From Streptomyces bungoensis (GTDB lineage Bacteria > Actinomycetota > Actinomycetes > Streptomycetales > Streptomycetaceae): a stretch of 64,000 nt of DNA. The DNA is taken from NCBI RefSeq assembly GCF_001514215.1, contig NZ_KQ948856.1:1-64000 (forward strand), in the 5' to 3' direction. The stretch's first letter is position 1. Each line of letters begins with the position of its first letter. The notes under the pieces are model-generated. The model had not been told where the DNA came from and searched no databases. It was given only the letters and a program-made list of their open reading frames with translations. Positions 14,103-27,043 of this stretch are shown in pieces. The translations under genes and the position numbers were made by a program.

Positions 14103-14531
14103 CTAGGCCCGGCGGAGCGACGGCTTGAGCTCTTTCAGGCGGCCCAGCAGGCCGTTCACGAACGAGGGCGACTCGTCCGTGGAGAACTCCTTCGCCAGCT
14201 GCACCATCTCGTCCAGCACGACGGCGTCCGGCGTCTCGTCCACCCAGATCAGCTCGTACGCGCCCAGCCGCAGGATGTTGCGGTCGACCACCGGCATCCG
14301 GTCGAGCGTCCAGCCGACCGCGTACTGCGCGATCAGCTCGTCGATCCGCCGCGCGTGCTCCGCGTAGCCCTCGACCAGCTGCATCGTGTACTCGCTGACG
14401 GGCGGCTGCCGGGTGTCGTCCCGGGACAGCCGGATCCAGTCCGCGAGGACCGTGAGGACGTCGACGCCGCGCTGGTCGCCCTCGAAGAGGATCTGGAAGG
14501 CACGCTTGCGGGCCGTGTTGCGGGCAGCCAC
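14103..14531 (-). CDS. nusB: transcription antitermination factor NusB
   Basis: NusB with NusE (S10) binds boxA RNA and supports antitermination on rRNA operons. The 142-aa all-helical protein begins AARNTARKRAFQILFEGDQR and contains VDRNILRLGAYELIWVDETP and VLDEMVQLAKEF, typical of the family. GTG start at 14529-14531, only 2 bp after the efp stop, so efp-nusB is an operon. Confidence 0.95.
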   Translation of the reverse strand: MAARNTARKRAFQILFEGDQRGVDVLTVLADWIRLSRDDTRQPPVSEYTMQLVEGYAEHARRIDELIAQYAVGWTLDRMPVVDRNILRLGAYELIWVDETPDAVVLDEMVQLAKEFSTDESPSFVNGLLGRLKELKPSLRRA

Positions 14532-14533
14532 GG

Positions 14534-15100
14534 TTAGCTGTTCACCCGGCCGAGGTAGTCGCTGGTACGGGTGTCGACCTTGATCTTCTCACCGGTGGTG
14601 ATGAAGAGCGGGACCTGGATCTGGTGGCCGGTCTCCAGGGTGGCGGGCTTGGTGCCACCGGTGGAACGGTCGCCCTGGACGCCCGGCTCGGTCTCCTGGA
14701 TGACGAGCTCGACGGCGGCCGGCAGCTCGACGAAGAGCACCTCGCCCTCGTGCTGCGCGACGGTGGCGGTGAAGCCCTCGATGAGGAAGTTGGCGGCGTC
14801 GCCGACGGCCTTGCGGTCGACCATCAGCTGGTCGTAGGTCTCCATGTCCATGAAGACGAAGTAGTCGCCGTCCATGTACGAGAACTGCATGTCGCGCTTG
14901 TCGACAGTGGCCGTCTCGACCTTGACGCCGGCGTTGAAGGTCTTGTCGACGACCTTGCCGGAAAGCACGTTCTTGAGCTTGGTGCGCACGAAGGCCGGGC
15001 CCTTGCCGGGCTTGACGTGCTGGAACTCGACGACGGACCAGAGCTGGCCGCCTTCGAGCTTGAGCACCATGCCGTTCTTGAGGTCGTTCGTGGAAGCCAC
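14534..15100 (-). CDS. efp: elongation factor P
   Basis: Relieves ribosome stalling at polyproline stretches. 188 aa, three OB-like domains. The tip loop reads KPGKGPAF with Lys33 flanked by prolines, the PGKGP form described for actinobacterial EF-P that is thought to work without lysine modification; consistent with this, no epmA/epmB-type gene is nearby. GTG start ([11 protein letters not shown]) preceded by AGGAGA. It lies 49 bp past the M24-like gene and 2 bp before nusB. Confidence 0.96.
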   Translation of the reverse strand: MASTNDLKNGMVLKLEGGQLWSVVEFQHVKPGKGPAFVRTKLKNVLSGKVVDKTFNAGVKVETATVDKRDMQFSYMDGDYFVFMDMETYDQLMVDRKAVGDAANFLIEGFTATVAQHEGEVLFVELPAAVELVIQETEPGVQGDRSTGGTKPATLETGHQIQVPLFITTGEKIKVDTRTSDYLGRVNS

Positions 15101-15149
15101 GGTTGCGGAATCTCCTGGACTGACGTACGACCCCGGTGCACGCACCTGC

Positions 15150-16250
15150 CTAGAGGGCGAGCAGCTCCTTGGTCGTGATGGTGAGTAGCTCGGGTCCGCC
15201 GTCCGCCTCGGGGCGGACGACGAGCGTGTCATCGATCCGGACACCGCCCCGGCCCGGGAGATGGACCCCCGGTTCGACGGTGACCGGCACGCAAGCGTCC
15301 AGTTTACCCACGGCCGCGGGGGCCAACTGCGGGTCCTCGTCGATTTCGAGTCCGACCCCGTGTCCCGTGAGCGCCGGCAGGGCCTCCGTGCAGCCCGCCG
15401 AGTCCAGCACCTGGCGTACCGCGCGGTCCACGTCACGGTAGGCGGTGCCGGGCGCCAGGGACTCGCGTCCGGCGCGCTGGGCGGCGAAGACCAGGTCGTA
15501 CAGCTCGACCTGCCAGTCGGCCGGCGAGGTGCCGATGACGAACGTGCGGCCGATCTCGCAGCGGTAGCCCCGGTAGGTCGCACCGAGGCAGACGGAGAGG
15601 AAGTCGCCCTCCTCCACGCGCCGGTCGGTGGGCCGGTGGCCGCGGCGGCCGGAGTTCGGTCCCGTGGCCACCGAGGTCGGGAAGGCCGGCCCGTCGGCGC
15701 CGTGGTCGACCAGGCGCCGCTCCAGCTCCAGCGCGAGGTGCCGCTCGGTGCGGCCGACCAGGATGGACTCCAGCAGCTCACCGAGGGCCTGGTCGGCGAT
15801 CTCGGCGCCGATGCGCAGACAGGAGATCTCCTCCTCGTCCTTGACCACCCTGAGCTGCTCCACGGCCGCGCCGAGGTCGGCGAGGCGCAGGCGGGGGGCG
15901 ACGGAGGTCAGGGCCCGGTGCCGGGCCACGGTGAGGTGGTGTTCCTCGACGGCCAGGGACTCGGCGCCCTCCCCCGCGGCGAGGCCCGCCGCCGCGACAG
16001 CGCAGTCGCCCCCGGGCGTGACGTGCACCGGCAGTGCCTCGTCGGGGCGGCCCTCGGTGGGGCGGTCGTCCGGCGGGACGGGGCACACCAGCAGGTCCTC
16101 CCGTTGCCCGAGCAGCAGGACGGAGCCCTGCGGGGCCACGGCCGCGAGATAGCGGACGTTGGCGGGGCGGGTGACGAGCGCCGCCGCGGCGCCGCCCGCG
16201 TTGAAGTGTTCCCTCAGCCGGGATCGGCGGTTCGCGTACACCTCTGACAT
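15150..16250 (-). CDS. aminopeptidase P / Xaa-Pro dipeptidase-like protein with altered metal site
   Basis: A 366-aa M24 'pita-bread' fold protein upstream of efp, a common bacterial pairing (often annotated pepQ or pepP). It has a creatinase-like N-terminal domain (about 1-130) and a C-terminal catalytic domain. Of the five metal ligands normally Asp, Asp, His, Glu, Glu, I read Cys221 (SVCLG), Glu232 (CEIGRTF), His297 (GHGVGLE), Glu326 (VEPGVH) and Asp340 (RIDDT). The His usually found in GLEVHED is also Asp (EIDED). Catalytic competence is therefore doubtful; it may be a diverged or non-enzymatic member. Confidence 0.75.
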   Translation of the reverse strand: MSEVYANRRSRLREHFNAGGAAAALVTRPANVRYLAAVAPQGSVLLLGQREDLLVCPVPPDDRPTEGRPDEALPVHVTPGGDCAVAAAGLAAGEGAESLAVEEHHLTVARHRALTSVAPRLRLADLGAAVEQLRVVKDEEEISCLRIGAEIADQALGELLESILVGRTERHLALELERRLVDHGADGPAFPTSVATGPNSGRRGHRPTDRRVEEGDFLSVCLGATYRGYRCEIGRTFVIGTSPADWQVELYDLVFAAQRAGRESLAPGTAYRDVDRAVRQVLDSAGCTEALPALTGHGVGLEIDEDPQLAPAAVGKLDACVPVTVEPGVHLPGRGGVRIDDTLVVRPEADGGPELLTITTKELLAL

Positions 16251-16302
16251 GAGACGAGCGTAGGAGTTTTGGGCGATTTGTGCCGTTCAGGTGGGGCCGA
16301 GT

Positions 16303-16412
16303 GGGGCTGTGGGGGCTGCGGTCGTGCGCCGGGTGCCGCTGCATGGCGGTGGCTCGCGCCCACGCGGCGGAGCCGCACATCGATACGGCCCCGCGCCCCC
16401 TTCGGCCGGGAC
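16303..16412. repeat. probable Streptomyces dispersed intergenic repeat
   Basis: The 173-bp gap between the P-loop gene and the M24 gene contains a G-rich run followed by cgcccacgcggcggagccgc and then catcgatacggccccgcgcc. From memory, near-identical strings occur many times between Streptomyces genes. Short internal inverted repeats (gcggcg/agccgc) suggest a folded RNA or a REP-like unit. The promoter of the M24 gene must lie at its edge. Confidence 0.5.
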
Positions 16413-16423
16413 AGTCGCCCCTG

Positions 16424-17311
16424 TCACCAGCTCGGCGGGCTCGCGATCGCTCTGGCCAGGACCTCGTCCAGGACCCTGGCGGTGGCCGGGACGTCCAGCT
16501 GGGAGTTGTCGATGATCGGCAGGCCCGAGCCGTACCAGCCCGCCATGCGGCCGTGGATGCGGGCCACCTCCTCGTCGGTGAGGCGGCGGTTGCCCGTCCG
16601 TTCGGCGTTGCGCTCCAGGACGATGTCGAGGCCCGGGAGGATGACGACCGGGAGCAGGCCGGGGCCCACGTGGCGCTTCCAGCCGCCGAGGCCGACGACG
16701 GGGCGGTCCGGGAAGACCGCGTCGTCGAGGATGCAGGAGATCCCGTTGGCCAGGAAGTTCCGGGCGGCGAAGCCGCAGGTGCGGCGGGCCAGGCGGTACT
16801 GGGCCTCCGAGTTGTCGTTCCAGCCGGACTGCGGGTTCGCGTAGCCCGAGCGGACCCATTCGCGTACGTCGTCCAGGCTGATGTGGGCCGTGGGCACCCG
16901 GCGGTGGTCCGCCCAGTACTTGGCCACGCTGGTCTTGCCGGCGCCCGCCGGGCCGATCAGCAGCACGGCCAGGGTGGTGGCCGCCGGGTCCGGCACGGCC
17001 GCCGCGGCCGGCGGTACGGCGGGCATGCCGACCGGGCCGCCCGGCGGCAGCGGGACGTGTCCCGTGGTGTCGGGCGGGGGCGGGGCGGGGGTGTGCTGCG
17101 GGGGTGCGGGCGGCACGGGGCCGACGGTGGGCGCGGGGCCCGCTCCGGGGAATCCGGGTGGCGGCGGGGGTACGGGTGCGGGACCCTGCGGGGCTCCCGG
17201 GTGGTGCGCGGCCTGCGCCCAGTCCGCGTGCGGTCCCTGCCCCGGCCGGTGGGGAGGCGGCAGCGGAGACCCCACTGCGTGCTGCATCCGTTGCCACTCC
17301 GTCTCGTACAC
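16424..17311 (-). CDS. P-loop ATP-binding protein with proline-rich N-terminus
   Basis: The 295-aa protein has two parts. Residues 1-110 are low-complexity, rich in Pro, Gly, Ala and His. Residues 115-295 form a P-loop kinase-like domain with Walker A GPAGAGKTS (120-128), then HISLDDVREWVRSG, CILDDAVFPDRPVV and VILPGLDIVLERNAERTG. This resembles AAA_33/zeta-type small kinases, whose substrate cannot be deduced here. GTG start at 17309-17311; an internal ATG (residue 9) is possible. It is monocistronic, downstream of the aro terminator. Confidence 0.75.
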   Translation of the reverse strand: MYETEWQRMQHAVGSPLPPPHRPGQGPHADWAQAAHHPGAPQGPAPVPPPPPGFPGAGPAPTVGPVPPAPPQHTPAPPPPDTTGHVPLPPGGPVGMPAVPPAAAAVPDPAATTLAVLLIGPAGAGKTSVAKYWADHRRVPTAHISLDDVREWVRSGYANPQSGWNDNSEAQYRLARRTCGFAARNFLANGISCILDDAVFPDRPVVGLGGWKRHVGPGLLPVVILPGLDIVLERNAERTGNRRLTDEEVARIHGRMAGWYGSGLPIIDNSQLDVPATARVLDEVLARAIASPPSW

Positions 17312-17360
17312 ACATCTGGCATTGGCAGGCGGGTGCGGAGCCCGCTCCGTACCGAACGGT

Positions 17361-17401
17361 ACCGCCCCCGGCCGTCGTTTGGTGAAACGACCGGGGGCGG
17401 T
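17361..17401 (-). terminator. terminator at the end of the aro genes
   Basis: A compound stem: accgcccccgg (17361-17371) pairs with ccgggggcggt (17391-17401), and inside it tcgttt (17375-17380) pairs with aaacga (17385-17390), with a 3-nt bulge. It begins about 50 bp past the aroB stop and precedes the P-loop gene. Confidence 0.8.
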
Positions 17402-17453
17402 CCGAAGTGCCCGGCCCGCAACGGGAATCGGGCGGAAGGGAACAGCGGGGTAC

Positions 17454-20241
<2,788 letters not shown>

Positions 20242-20406
20242 CGGTGCTCCTCAGTGCTCGCGCCCGGTACTGCCCTGGGTACGCGTGTGCGCGCGTACGA
20301 CGACGACGTGACCGGGTGCGCGGCCCCGGTCCGCCACCTCCGATCCTCCCACGTCCGCGGTCCGGACCCGGCCGGTGGTCCAGCAGGCGGACGCGGCCGA
20401 GGGGGC

Positions 20407-21246
20407 TCAGCGCGCGGCGAGCGCCTTCTCGCCGGCCTGCCGCATGGCCTCCAGCGGGGCCGGGGAACGGCCGGTCATCTGCTCGACCTGGAGCACGGCC
20501 TGGTGGACCAGCAGGTCGAGACCGCTGACGACGGCGCCGCCGAACATGGACCAGCGGGCCGCGAGCTCGGTGGGCCAGGGCTCGTAGAGCACGTCGAAGA
20601 GGGTGGTGGGCCGCTCGGGCACGGCGGCGGCGAGGGCGTCGGTGGTGCCGGCGGGGGTGGTGGCGATCACCAGGGGGGCACGCAGGGCCTGCTCCGCGTC
20701 GTCCCAGTCCGCGGTGCGGACGTCGACGTCGAGGCGCTCGCCCCACCGGCGCATCTCGGCGGCGCGGGCGTCGCTGCGGACGTAGGCGACGACCTGGCCG
20801 GTGCAGATCCGGGCGAGGGCGGCGAGCGCGGAGGACGCGGTGGCACCGGCGCCGAGGATCGCGGCGGACTCGACCTGCTCGATGCCGTGCTCGCGCAGCG
20901 CGGCCACCATGCCCGGGATGTCGGTGTTGTCGCCGAGGCGGCGGCCGTCGCCGGTGAGGACCACGGTGTTGACGGCGTCGACGGAGGCGGCCGTCTCGCT
21001 GATCTCGTCCACCAGCGGGATGACCGCGCGCTTGAGCGGCATGGTCAGCGACAGCCCCGCCCACTCCGGTCCCAGCCCGTCGAGGAAGCCGGGCAGGGCG
21101 GCCTCGTCGATCTCGAAGCGGTCGTACGACCAGTCGGTGAGCCCGAGCGACTCGTAGGCCGCCCGGTGCAGCACCGGCGAGAGGGAGTGGGCGATCGGCT
21201 TACCGAGCACGGCGGCCCGACGGGCGTCAGTTGCCCGAGCTGGCAT
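20407..21246 (-). CDS. aroE: shikimate dehydrogenase
   Basis: Reduces 3-dehydroshikimate with NADPH. 279 aa; substrate motif [17 protein letters not shown], catalytic Lys in [11 protein letters not shown], Asp in NTDIPG, and a [13 protein letters not shown] dinucleotide loop. ATG at 21246 overlaps the end of mltG by 20 bp, so the two are coupled. A 165-bp gap before aroC leaves room for a second promoter, in which I see no clear motif. Confidence 0.95.
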   Translation of the reverse strand: MPARATDARRAAVLGKPIAHSLSPVLHRAAYESLGLTDWSYDRFEIDEAALPGFLDGLGPEWAGLSLTMPLKRAVIPLVDEISETAASVDAVNTVVLTGDGRRLGDNTDIPGMVAALREHGIEQVESAAILGAGATASSALAALARICTGQVVAYVRSDARAAEMRRWGERLDVDVRTADWDDAEQALRAPLVIATTPAGTTDALAAAVPERPTTLFDVLYEPWPTELAARWSMFGGAVVSGLDLLVHQAVLQVEQMTGRSPAPLEAMRQAGEKALAAR

Positions 21247-22933
21247 TGAATTTTTCCTTGAGCCGTTGGAATTCCGCGTAGGTCTTGGCGAACTCGGTGT
21301 TGTTCGCGCCGTCGGTCGCCACGAAGTAGATCCAGCCGTCGTGGGTCGGGTTCAGTGTCGCCCGCAGCGCGTCCTCGCCGGGGTTTCCGATCGGACCGGG
21401 CGGAAGTCCCTTGTGGGTGTAGGTGTTGTACGGGTTGGTGTTGCTGTTGATCTCCCGCTCGGAGATGTGGATGTTGCTCGCGCCCTTGAGGTAGTTGTAG
21501 GTCGAGTCGAACTGCAGCAACTGGTTGGTCTCGGTGTTCGTGGGCTTCAGGCGGTTGTAGACCACCTCCGCCATCTTGCGGAAGTCGTCGTGCGTCTTGC
21601 CCTCCGCCTGGACGAGGCTCGCGACCGTGACGAGCTCGAACGGGTTCTTCAGGCCCAGGGCCTGGGCCTTGGACGGCAGGCCGTAGGCGGCGTACTTCTG
21701 CTTGGCCTGACTGACCATCTGTTTCAGGATCGCGTCCGGCTTCATGCCCTTGGCGGCCGGATAGGTGCCCGGGAACAGGAAGCCCTCCAGCGGGTCCTTC
21801 ATGGTGCTGGTGTTCTCCGCCCAGCCCGGCATGCCGAGGTTCTTGTACTGCTTCCGGGCGACCTTTCCGGTGGTTCCGGAGGCGAGGCCGAGCTGCTTGT
21901 CGATCGCCTGGTAGACCCCGGAATTGCGCTCGCCCGGCGTCACCAGGACATTGCTCTTGCTCTTCGGGTCCAGCATCAGGGCGACGGCGCTGGCGGCGGA
22001 CATCTCCTTCTTCAGGACGTAGGCGCCCGCCTCGATCTGGCTGCCCTTGGAGTTCTGTCCCTGCGCGTGGACGAAGGCTTCGGCGCTCTTGACGACCCCC
22101 GCCGCCTTCAGCCGGCGGCCGATGTCCCAGCCGCCCGCGCCGCTCGGGATCTCGACCGTCACGGTCTCGCCGGTGCCGTCGCCCGCGTAGTCCGGGGCCG
22201 GGGCGAAACGATTTTGGTAGAACTTCCAGCCGAAGTACCCGACGGTGCCGAGGCCGCCGCCGAAGACCAGGACGACCACCATGCAGGCGCAGCCGGTGCG
22301 CCGCTTCTTGCTCTTGACCGGCTTCTTCCCGCGCCGCTCGCCGCGGCCGGAGCGGCTCTCGGCCTCGTCGTCGGCGTCCTCGTCGGCGCCGCCACCCGCG
22401 AAGAAGGGGTGCTCCTCCCCGCCGGCCGTGGGCTGGAGTTCCGGCTCCGGCTCGGGTTCCGGCTCGGGCTCGGGGCGCCTGCGGCCGGGCGGCACCGGCG
22501 GCGGGTAGGCGTCCTCGGTGCCGTACAGGTCGGGCTGCTCCGCGCCGTAGGACGCGGGCTGCTGGCCGTACGGGTCGCCCGGGTCGGCCGCGTACGGCAC
22601 ATGGCCGTGGCTGCCGGTCGCGTCCCAGCCGCCCTGGTGCTGGTACTGCTGCGGGGTGTGCGCGGCGTACTGCTGGTCCTGGCCCGCGTACTGCCGGCCG
22701 TAGTGCTGATGGCCCTGCTCGTCGTAGTACGGGTACTGCTGCTGGTCGTACGCGGGCTGCTGCCCCTGCGTCCAGTCGCCGTGCTGCGCCTGCTGGGGGT
22801 GCTGCTGCGGCAGGCCGCCGTAGGCAGGCTGATGGCCGGTGTGCGCCTGCTGCCCTTCCCATCCGCCGTCCCCGTACAACGGGTCCTGCGGATGCCACGG
22901 TTCGGGGCCAGGGCCCCGGCCATACTCAGTCAT
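21227..22933 (-). CDS. mltG: endolytic murein transglycosylase MltG with long Gln/Tyr/Gly-rich cytoplasmic tail
   Basis: Cuts nascent glycan strands at the membrane. The 568-aa protein has an unusual N-terminus: residues 1-150 are rich in Gln, Tyr, His and Gly, followed by a Pro-Glu run (154-165), an acidic patch and a Lys/Arg cluster (201-212). One membrane helix (about 217-236, VVVLVFGGGLGTVGYFGW) precedes a LysM-like segment and the YceG domain with the catalytic-Glu region ASLVQAEGK and VVYNRL. I use ATG 22933 (MTEYGRGPG). It sits between ruvX and aroE, the conserved order. Confidence 0.92.
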   Translation of the reverse strand: MTEYGRGPGPEPWHPQDPLYGDGGWEGQQAHTGHQPAYGGLPQQHPQQAQHGDWTQGQQPAYDQQQYPYYDEQGHQHYGRQYAGQDQQYAAHTPQQYQHQGGWDATGSHGHVPYAADPGDPYGQQPASYGAEQPDLYGTEDAYPPPVPPGRRRPEPEPEPEPEPELQPTAGGEEHPFFAGGGADEDADDEAESRSGRGERRGKKPVKSKKRRTGCACMVVVLVFGGGLGTVGYFGWKFYQNRFAPAPDYAGDGTGETVTVEIPSGAGGWDIGRRLKAAGVVKSAEAFVHAQGQNSKGSQIEAGAYVLKKEMSAASAVALMLDPKSKSNVLVTPGERNSGVYQAIDKQLGLASGTTGKVARKQYKNLGMPGWAENTSTMKDPLEGFLFPGTYPAAKGMKPDAILKQMVSQAKQKYAAYGLPSKAQALGLKNPFELVTVASLVQAEGKTHDDFRKMAEVVYNRLKPTNTETNQLLQFDSTYNYLKGASNIHISEREINSNTNPYNTYTHKGLPPGPIGNPGEDALRATLNPTHDGWIYFVATDGANNTEFAKTYAEFQRLKEKFNASSGN

Positions 22934-23053
22934 CGATCCCCTAGAGCCGCGAGGCCGACGGTCGCGCGGCCGGGGCCGGCTTCCGTTCCGCCTCTTGCTG
23001 TGCCCCGGCTGTTCGAACACCGGCGCATCGCGCGGAACGTTACCGTATCGCGA

Positions 23054-23518
23054 TCAGATGACCACTTCGACGCCCTCGCCGGGTGGTTTACCTGACACCC
23101 GTTCGGATTCCAGGGCCTGCTGCAGAATGATGACGGCGGCCGCCTGGTCGATGACGGCCCGGCCCTTCTTGGATCCCACCCCCGAGGCACGCAGTCCCTG
23201 CGTGGCCGACACGGTCGTCATCCGCTCGTCCACCAGGCGGACCGGTACCGGCTTGACGCCCTTGGCCAGTTCCCGGGCGAAGGCGCGGACCTTGACGGCG
23301 GCCGGGCCCTCGCCCCCCTTGAGGGAGCGAGGGAGTCCGACGACGACCTCGATCGGTTCGTACTCCGCCACCAGCTGCCGCAGCCGGCGGTGGGCGGCCG
23401 GGACGTCCCGGCCGGGGACGGTCTCCACCGGCGTGGCGAGGATCCCGTCGGGGTCGCACGAGGCGACCCCGATCCGGGCGTCCCCGACGTCGATCGCGAG
23501 CCGGCGTCCTCTGCGCAT
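23054..23518 (-). CDS. ruvX: RuvX/YqgF family RNase H-fold nuclease
   Basis: Family members process the 5' end of pre-16S rRNA and can act on Holliday junctions. 154 aa; RNase H-like core with first acidic residue in [13 protein letters not shown], second in [14 protein letters not shown], third in [11 protein letters not shown], and [13 protein letters not shown] near the end. ATG 23518, 25 bp past alaS. The alaS-ruvX-mltG order is conserved in many bacteria. Confidence 0.93.
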   Translation of the reverse strand: MRRGRRLAIDVGDARIGVASCDPDGILATPVETVPGRDVPAAHRRLRQLVAEYEPIEVVVGLPRSLKGGEGPAAVKVRAFARELAKGVKPVPVRLVDERMTTVSATQGLRASGVGSKKGRAVIDQAAAVIILQQALESERVSGKPPGEGVEVVI

Positions 23519-23543
23519 TTCCGACCGTTTCCTTACCGGGCCG

Positions 23544-26216
23544 TTACTTGGCGGTCTCGGCGACGAGCCGCTCGACGGCGTCGACGGCCTCACCGACGGC
23601 GGCCGGGTTCTGGCCGCCGCCCTGGGCGACGTCCGGCTTGCCGCCACCGCCGCCACCGAGGGTCTTGGCCGCGGCGCGGACCAGGTCACCGGCCTTGAGA
23701 CCGCGCTCGCGGGCGGCCTCGTTGGTGGCGATGACGGTCAGCGGCTTGCCGCCCGCGACCGTGAAGAGGGCCACGACGGCGGCCCGGCCGCCCTGGATGC
23801 GGCCGCGCACGTCGAGGACCAGCTTGCGCAGGTCGTCCGCCGTCGTCCCGTCCGGCACCCGGCCGGTGACGACGGCGACGCCGCGGACGTCCTTGGCGGA
23901 CTCGGCGAGACCTGCGGCGGCCTGCAGCACCTTCTCGGCGCGGAACTTCTCGATCTCCTTCTCGGCGTCCTTCAGCTTGCCGAGCATGGCGGAGATCTTC
24001 TCCGGGAGCTCCTCCGGGCGGCCCTTGACCAGCTCCTGGAGCTGGGCGACGACCGTGTGCTCCCGGGCGAGGAAGTGGTAGGCGTCGACGCCGACCAGGG
24101 CCTCGATGCGGCGCACACCGGAGCCGATGGACGACTCACCGAGCAGCTTCACCAGGCCCAGCTGGGCGGTGTTGTGCACGTGGGTGCCGCCGCACAGCTC
24201 CTTGGAGAAGTCTCCGATGGTGACGACGCGGACCCGCTCGCCGTACTTCTCGCCGAACTCGGCGATGGCGCCCTGCTTCTTGGCCTCGTCGATGCCCATG
24301 ACGTCGGCGCGCACGTCGAGGTCGCGGGCGAGCACCTCGTTGATCTTCTGCTCGACGTCGGTCATCACGGCCGTCGGCACGGCGGCCGGGGAGCCGAAGT
24401 CGAAGCGGAACCGGCCGGGCTGGTTCTCGGAGCCGGCCTGGGCGGCCGTCGGGCCGAGGGCGTCCCGCAGGGCCTGGTGGGTCAGGTGGGTGGCCGAGTG
24501 GGCGCGGGCGATGGCCTTGCGACGGCGGGCGTCGATCGAGGCGTGGGCCTTGGCGCCGACGGTGACCTCGCCGACCTGGACGACGCCCTTGTGGACGTAC
24601 ACGCCCGGGACGGGCTTCTGGCAGTCGCGGACCTCGATGACGGCACCGGAGTCGACCTTGATCCGGCCGGTGTCGCCGATCTGGCCGCCGCCCTCGGCGT
24701 AGAACGGGGTGCGGTCCAGGACGACCTCGACCTCGTCGCCCTCGGTGGCGGCCGGCGAGGAGACGCCGTCGACCAGGAGGCCGACGATGGTGGACTCGCC
24801 CTCGGTGTCGCTGTAGCCGATGAAGTCGGTCGCGCCGGCGGCGTCGGCGATCTCCCGGTAGGCGCCCAGGTCGGCGTGGCCGGTCTTCTTGGCCTGGGCG
24901 TCGGCCTTGGCGCGCTCCCGCTGCTCCTTCATCAGGCGGCGGAAGCCGTCCTCGTCCACGGCGAGGCCCTGCTCGGCGGCCATCTCCAGGGTGAGGTCGA
25001 TCGGGAAGCCCCAGGTGTCGTGGAGCAGGAAGGCCTTCTCACCGGAGAGGACCGTGCCACCGGCCTGCTTGGTCTCGGTGACGGCGGTGTCGAGGATGTT
25101 GGTGCCCGCCTTCAGCGTCTTGAGGAAGGCGTTCTCCTCGGCGACGGCGACCTTCTCGATGCGCTCGCGGTCGGTGACCAGCTCGGGGTACTGCCGGCCC
25201 ATCATCTCGATCACGGTGTCGAGGAGTTCCCTGACGACCGGACCGGTGGCGCCGAGCAGCCGCATGTTGCGGATGGCGCGGCGCATGATGCGGCGCAGCA
25301 CGTAGCCGCGGCCCTCGTTGCCGGGGGTGACGCCGTCGCCGATGAGCATCGTGGCGGTGCGCATGTGGTCGGTGACCACGCGCAGGGACACGTCCGAGCC
25401 GTGGGCGTCGCCGTAGCGGACGCCGGTCAGCTCGGTGGCCTTGTCGATGACGGCCATCGAGGTGTCGATCTCGTACATGTTCTGCACGCCCTGCAGAATC
25501 ATGGCGAGCCGCTCCAGGCCGAGGCCCGTGTCGATGTTCTTGCTCGGCAGGTCCCCGAGGATCTCGAAGTTGTCCTTGCCGGTGCCCTCGCCGCGCTCGT
25601 ACTGCATGAAGACGAGGTTCCAGATCTCCACGTACCGCTCGTCGTTGACGGCGGGGCCGCCCTCGGCGCCGAACTCGGGGCCGCGGTCGTAGTTGATCTC
25701 GGAGCAGGGGCCGCACGGTCCGGGGACGCCCATGGACCAGTAGTTGTCCTTCATGCCCAGGCGCTGGATGCGCTCCCTGGGCACGCCGACGACCTCGTGC
25801 CAGATGCGCTCGGCCTCGTCGTCGTCCTTGTAGACGGTGATCCAGAGCTTCTCCGGCTCCAGGCCGTAACCACCTTTGTCCTGGGGCGTGGTGAGCAGCT
25901 CCCAGGCGTACTTGATGGCGCCTTCCTTGAAGTAGTCGCCGAAGGAGAAGTTGCCGCACATCTGGAAGAACGTGCCGTGGCGCGTGGTCTTGCCGACCTC
26001 TTCGATGTCGGGCGTGCGCACGCACTTCTGCACGCTGGTGGCGCGCGGGAAGGGGGGCTTGACCTCGCCCAGGAAGTAGGGCTTGAAGGGCACCATGCCG
26101 GCGGGGACGAGGAGCAGAGTCGGGTCGTCCGCGATGAGCGACGCCGAAGGGACGACGGTGTGCCCGCGCTCCTCGAAGAAGCTCAGCCAGCGGCGGCGGA
26201 TCTCGGCCGACTCCAT
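23544..26216 (-). CDS. alaS: alanyl-tRNA synthetase
   Basis: Charges tRNA-Ala and edits mischarged Ser/Gly. 890 aa. Class II catalytic core at the N-terminus ([38 protein letters not shown]). The editing domain carries the Zn site HSATHLTHQ and later CGGTHVHN. C-terminal DHHA1 region with a glycine-rich run [18 protein letters not shown] shares one base with the stop of the gene before it, indicating coupling. Confidence 0.98.
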   Translation of the reverse strand: MESAEIRRRWLSFFEERGHTVVPSASLIADDPTLLLVPAGMVPFKPYFLGEVKPPFPRATSVQKCVRTPDIEEVGKTTRHGTFFQMCGNFSFGDYFKEGAIKYAWELLTTPQDKGGYGLEPEKLWITVYKDDDEAERIWHEVVGVPRERIQRLGMKDNYWSMGVPGPCGPCSEINYDRGPEFGAEGGPAVNDERYVEIWNLVFMQYERGEGTGKDNFEILGDLPSKNIDTGLGLERLAMILQGVQNMYEIDTSMAVIDKATELTGVRYGDAHGSDVSLRVVTDHMRTATMLIGDGVTPGNEGRGYVLRRIMRRAIRNMRLLGATGPVVRELLDTVIEMMGRQYPELVTDRERIEKVAVAEENAFLKTLKAGTNILDTAVTETKQAGGTVLSGEKAFLLHDTWGFPIDLTLEMAAEQGLAVDEDGFRRLMKEQRERAKADAQAKKTGHADLGAYREIADAAGATDFIGYSDTEGESTIVGLLVDGVSSPAATEGDEVEVVLDRTPFYAEGGGQIGDTGRIKVDSGAVIEVRDCQKPVPGVYVHKGVVQVGEVTVGAKAHASIDARRRKAIARAHSATHLTHQALRDALGPTAAQAGSENQPGRFRFDFGSPAAVPTAVMTDVEQKINEVLARDLDVRADVMGIDEAKKQGAIAEFGEKYGERVRVVTIGDFSKELCGGTHVHNTAQLGLVKLLGESSIGSGVRRIEALVGVDAYHFLAREHTVVAQLQELVKGRPEELPEKISAMLGKLKDAEKEIEKFRAEKVLQAAAGLAESAKDVRGVAVVTGRVPDGTTADDLRKLVLDVRGRIQGGRAAVVALFTVAGGKPLTVIATNEAARERGLKAGDLVRAAAKTLGGGGGGKPDVAQGGGQNPAAVGEAVDAVERLVAETAK

Positions 26217-26581
26217 CAGTGGTCCTCATTCCGGTTGTACGAGTACGTCGTGTTCTCGATGTACTTCGGGTTCTCGATGTACTGCGGGTTGCTGCGGTTG
26301 TTCTCGATGGCGGCGTGCCGCCGGGTCGGGACGACGCCGGGGGCCCGGTCGATGCCGAGGGCCTCCTCGAGCTCGGCCTCCCGCTGCGCCATGTTGTCGC
26401 GGACGTCGAGCGCGAAGCCGACCGCGCGGTCCTTGAGGCGCTGGCCGGTCTCCAGGGCCTTGTTCGCCGCGGTGGCGGCGAGGCTCTCGGGGGTCAGCTG
26501 CCTCAGCTTGCGGTTGACCTTGGTGGTGGCCCACACACCGGCGGCGACACCCGTGCTGAACCAGAACGTACGGCGGAACAT
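26216..26581 (-). CDS. small conserved actinobacterial protein upstream of alaS (DUF6167-like)
   Basis: A 121-aa protein with a hydrophobic N-terminus ([21 protein letters not shown]), then a charged helical middle ([13 protein letters not shown]) and a C-terminal tail with the near-repeat [10 protein letters not shown] and many Asn and Tyr. It probably associates with the membrane. I think it belongs to DUF6167, from memory. The stop TGA shares its last base with the alaS ATG; 9 bp separate it from the DUF948 gene. Confidence 0.8.
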   Translation of the reverse strand: MFRRTFWFSTGVAAGVWATTKVNRKLRQLTPESLAATAANKALETGQRLKDRAVGFALDVRDNMAQREAELEEALGIDRAPGVVPTRRHAAIENNRSNPQYIENPKYIENTTYSYNRNEDH

Positions 26582-26590
26582 CGCTCGGTC

Positions 26591-27043
26591 TCAGTCCCTT
26601 TTCCCGCGGAGGTCTCGCCTGCGCCGTGCGGCGGGGACCGTGCGGCCCACGATCACCGTACGCCGGGGCGACTTGGCAGGCACGTCCTCCTTGCGGCCGC
26701 CCAGCGCGCGGCGCACGCCGTAGCCGAAGGCCGCGACCTTGACCAGGGGGCCGCCGAAGGTGGAGGCGACGGTGGTCGACAGCGCGGAGGCGTTGGAGGT
26801 GACCTCCTGGACGTCGGTGGCGATCGCGTCGACCCGGTCGATCTGGGTCTGCGCCGAGCGCACGGCCGCGGAGGCGTCGGCGAGCAGCGGGACGGCCTGG
26901 TCGGTCACGTCCGCCACGAGCTTGGTGGTCGCCTTGAGCGTCTGGGCCAGCCTCGCCAGAGCGACGGCGAGGAAGGAGACCAGGATCGCCCAGAAGACGG
27001 CCACCAGGATCCCGGCCACCTCTCCACCGGACACTGTGCGCAC
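26591..27043 (-). CDS. DUF948 family membrane protein
   Basis: 150 aa with one N-terminal membrane helix (EVAGILVAVFWAILVSFLAVAL), then a long amphipathic coiled-coil-like stretch (LKATTKLVADVTDQAVPLL to DVQEVTSNASALSTTVA) and a very basic tail. This is the DUF948 (YtxG-like) pattern, of unknown function. GTG 27043 is used; a second GTG three codons on is equally possible. It heads the DUF948-DUF6167-alaS-ruvX-mltG-aroE run. Confidence 0.82.
   Translation of the reverse strand: MRTVSGGEVAGILVAVFWAILVSFLAVALARLAQTLKATTKLVADVTDQAVPLLADASAAVRSAQTQIDRVDAIATDVQEVTSNASALSTTVASTFGGPLVKVAAFGYGVRRALGGRKEDVPAKSPRRTVIVGRTVPAARRRRDLRGKRD

Noticed and set aside
22839..26723. 1294-codon open frame on the plus strand across mltG, ruvX and alaS
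   Set aside because: It crosses several well-supported minus-strand genes and is an antisense shadow.
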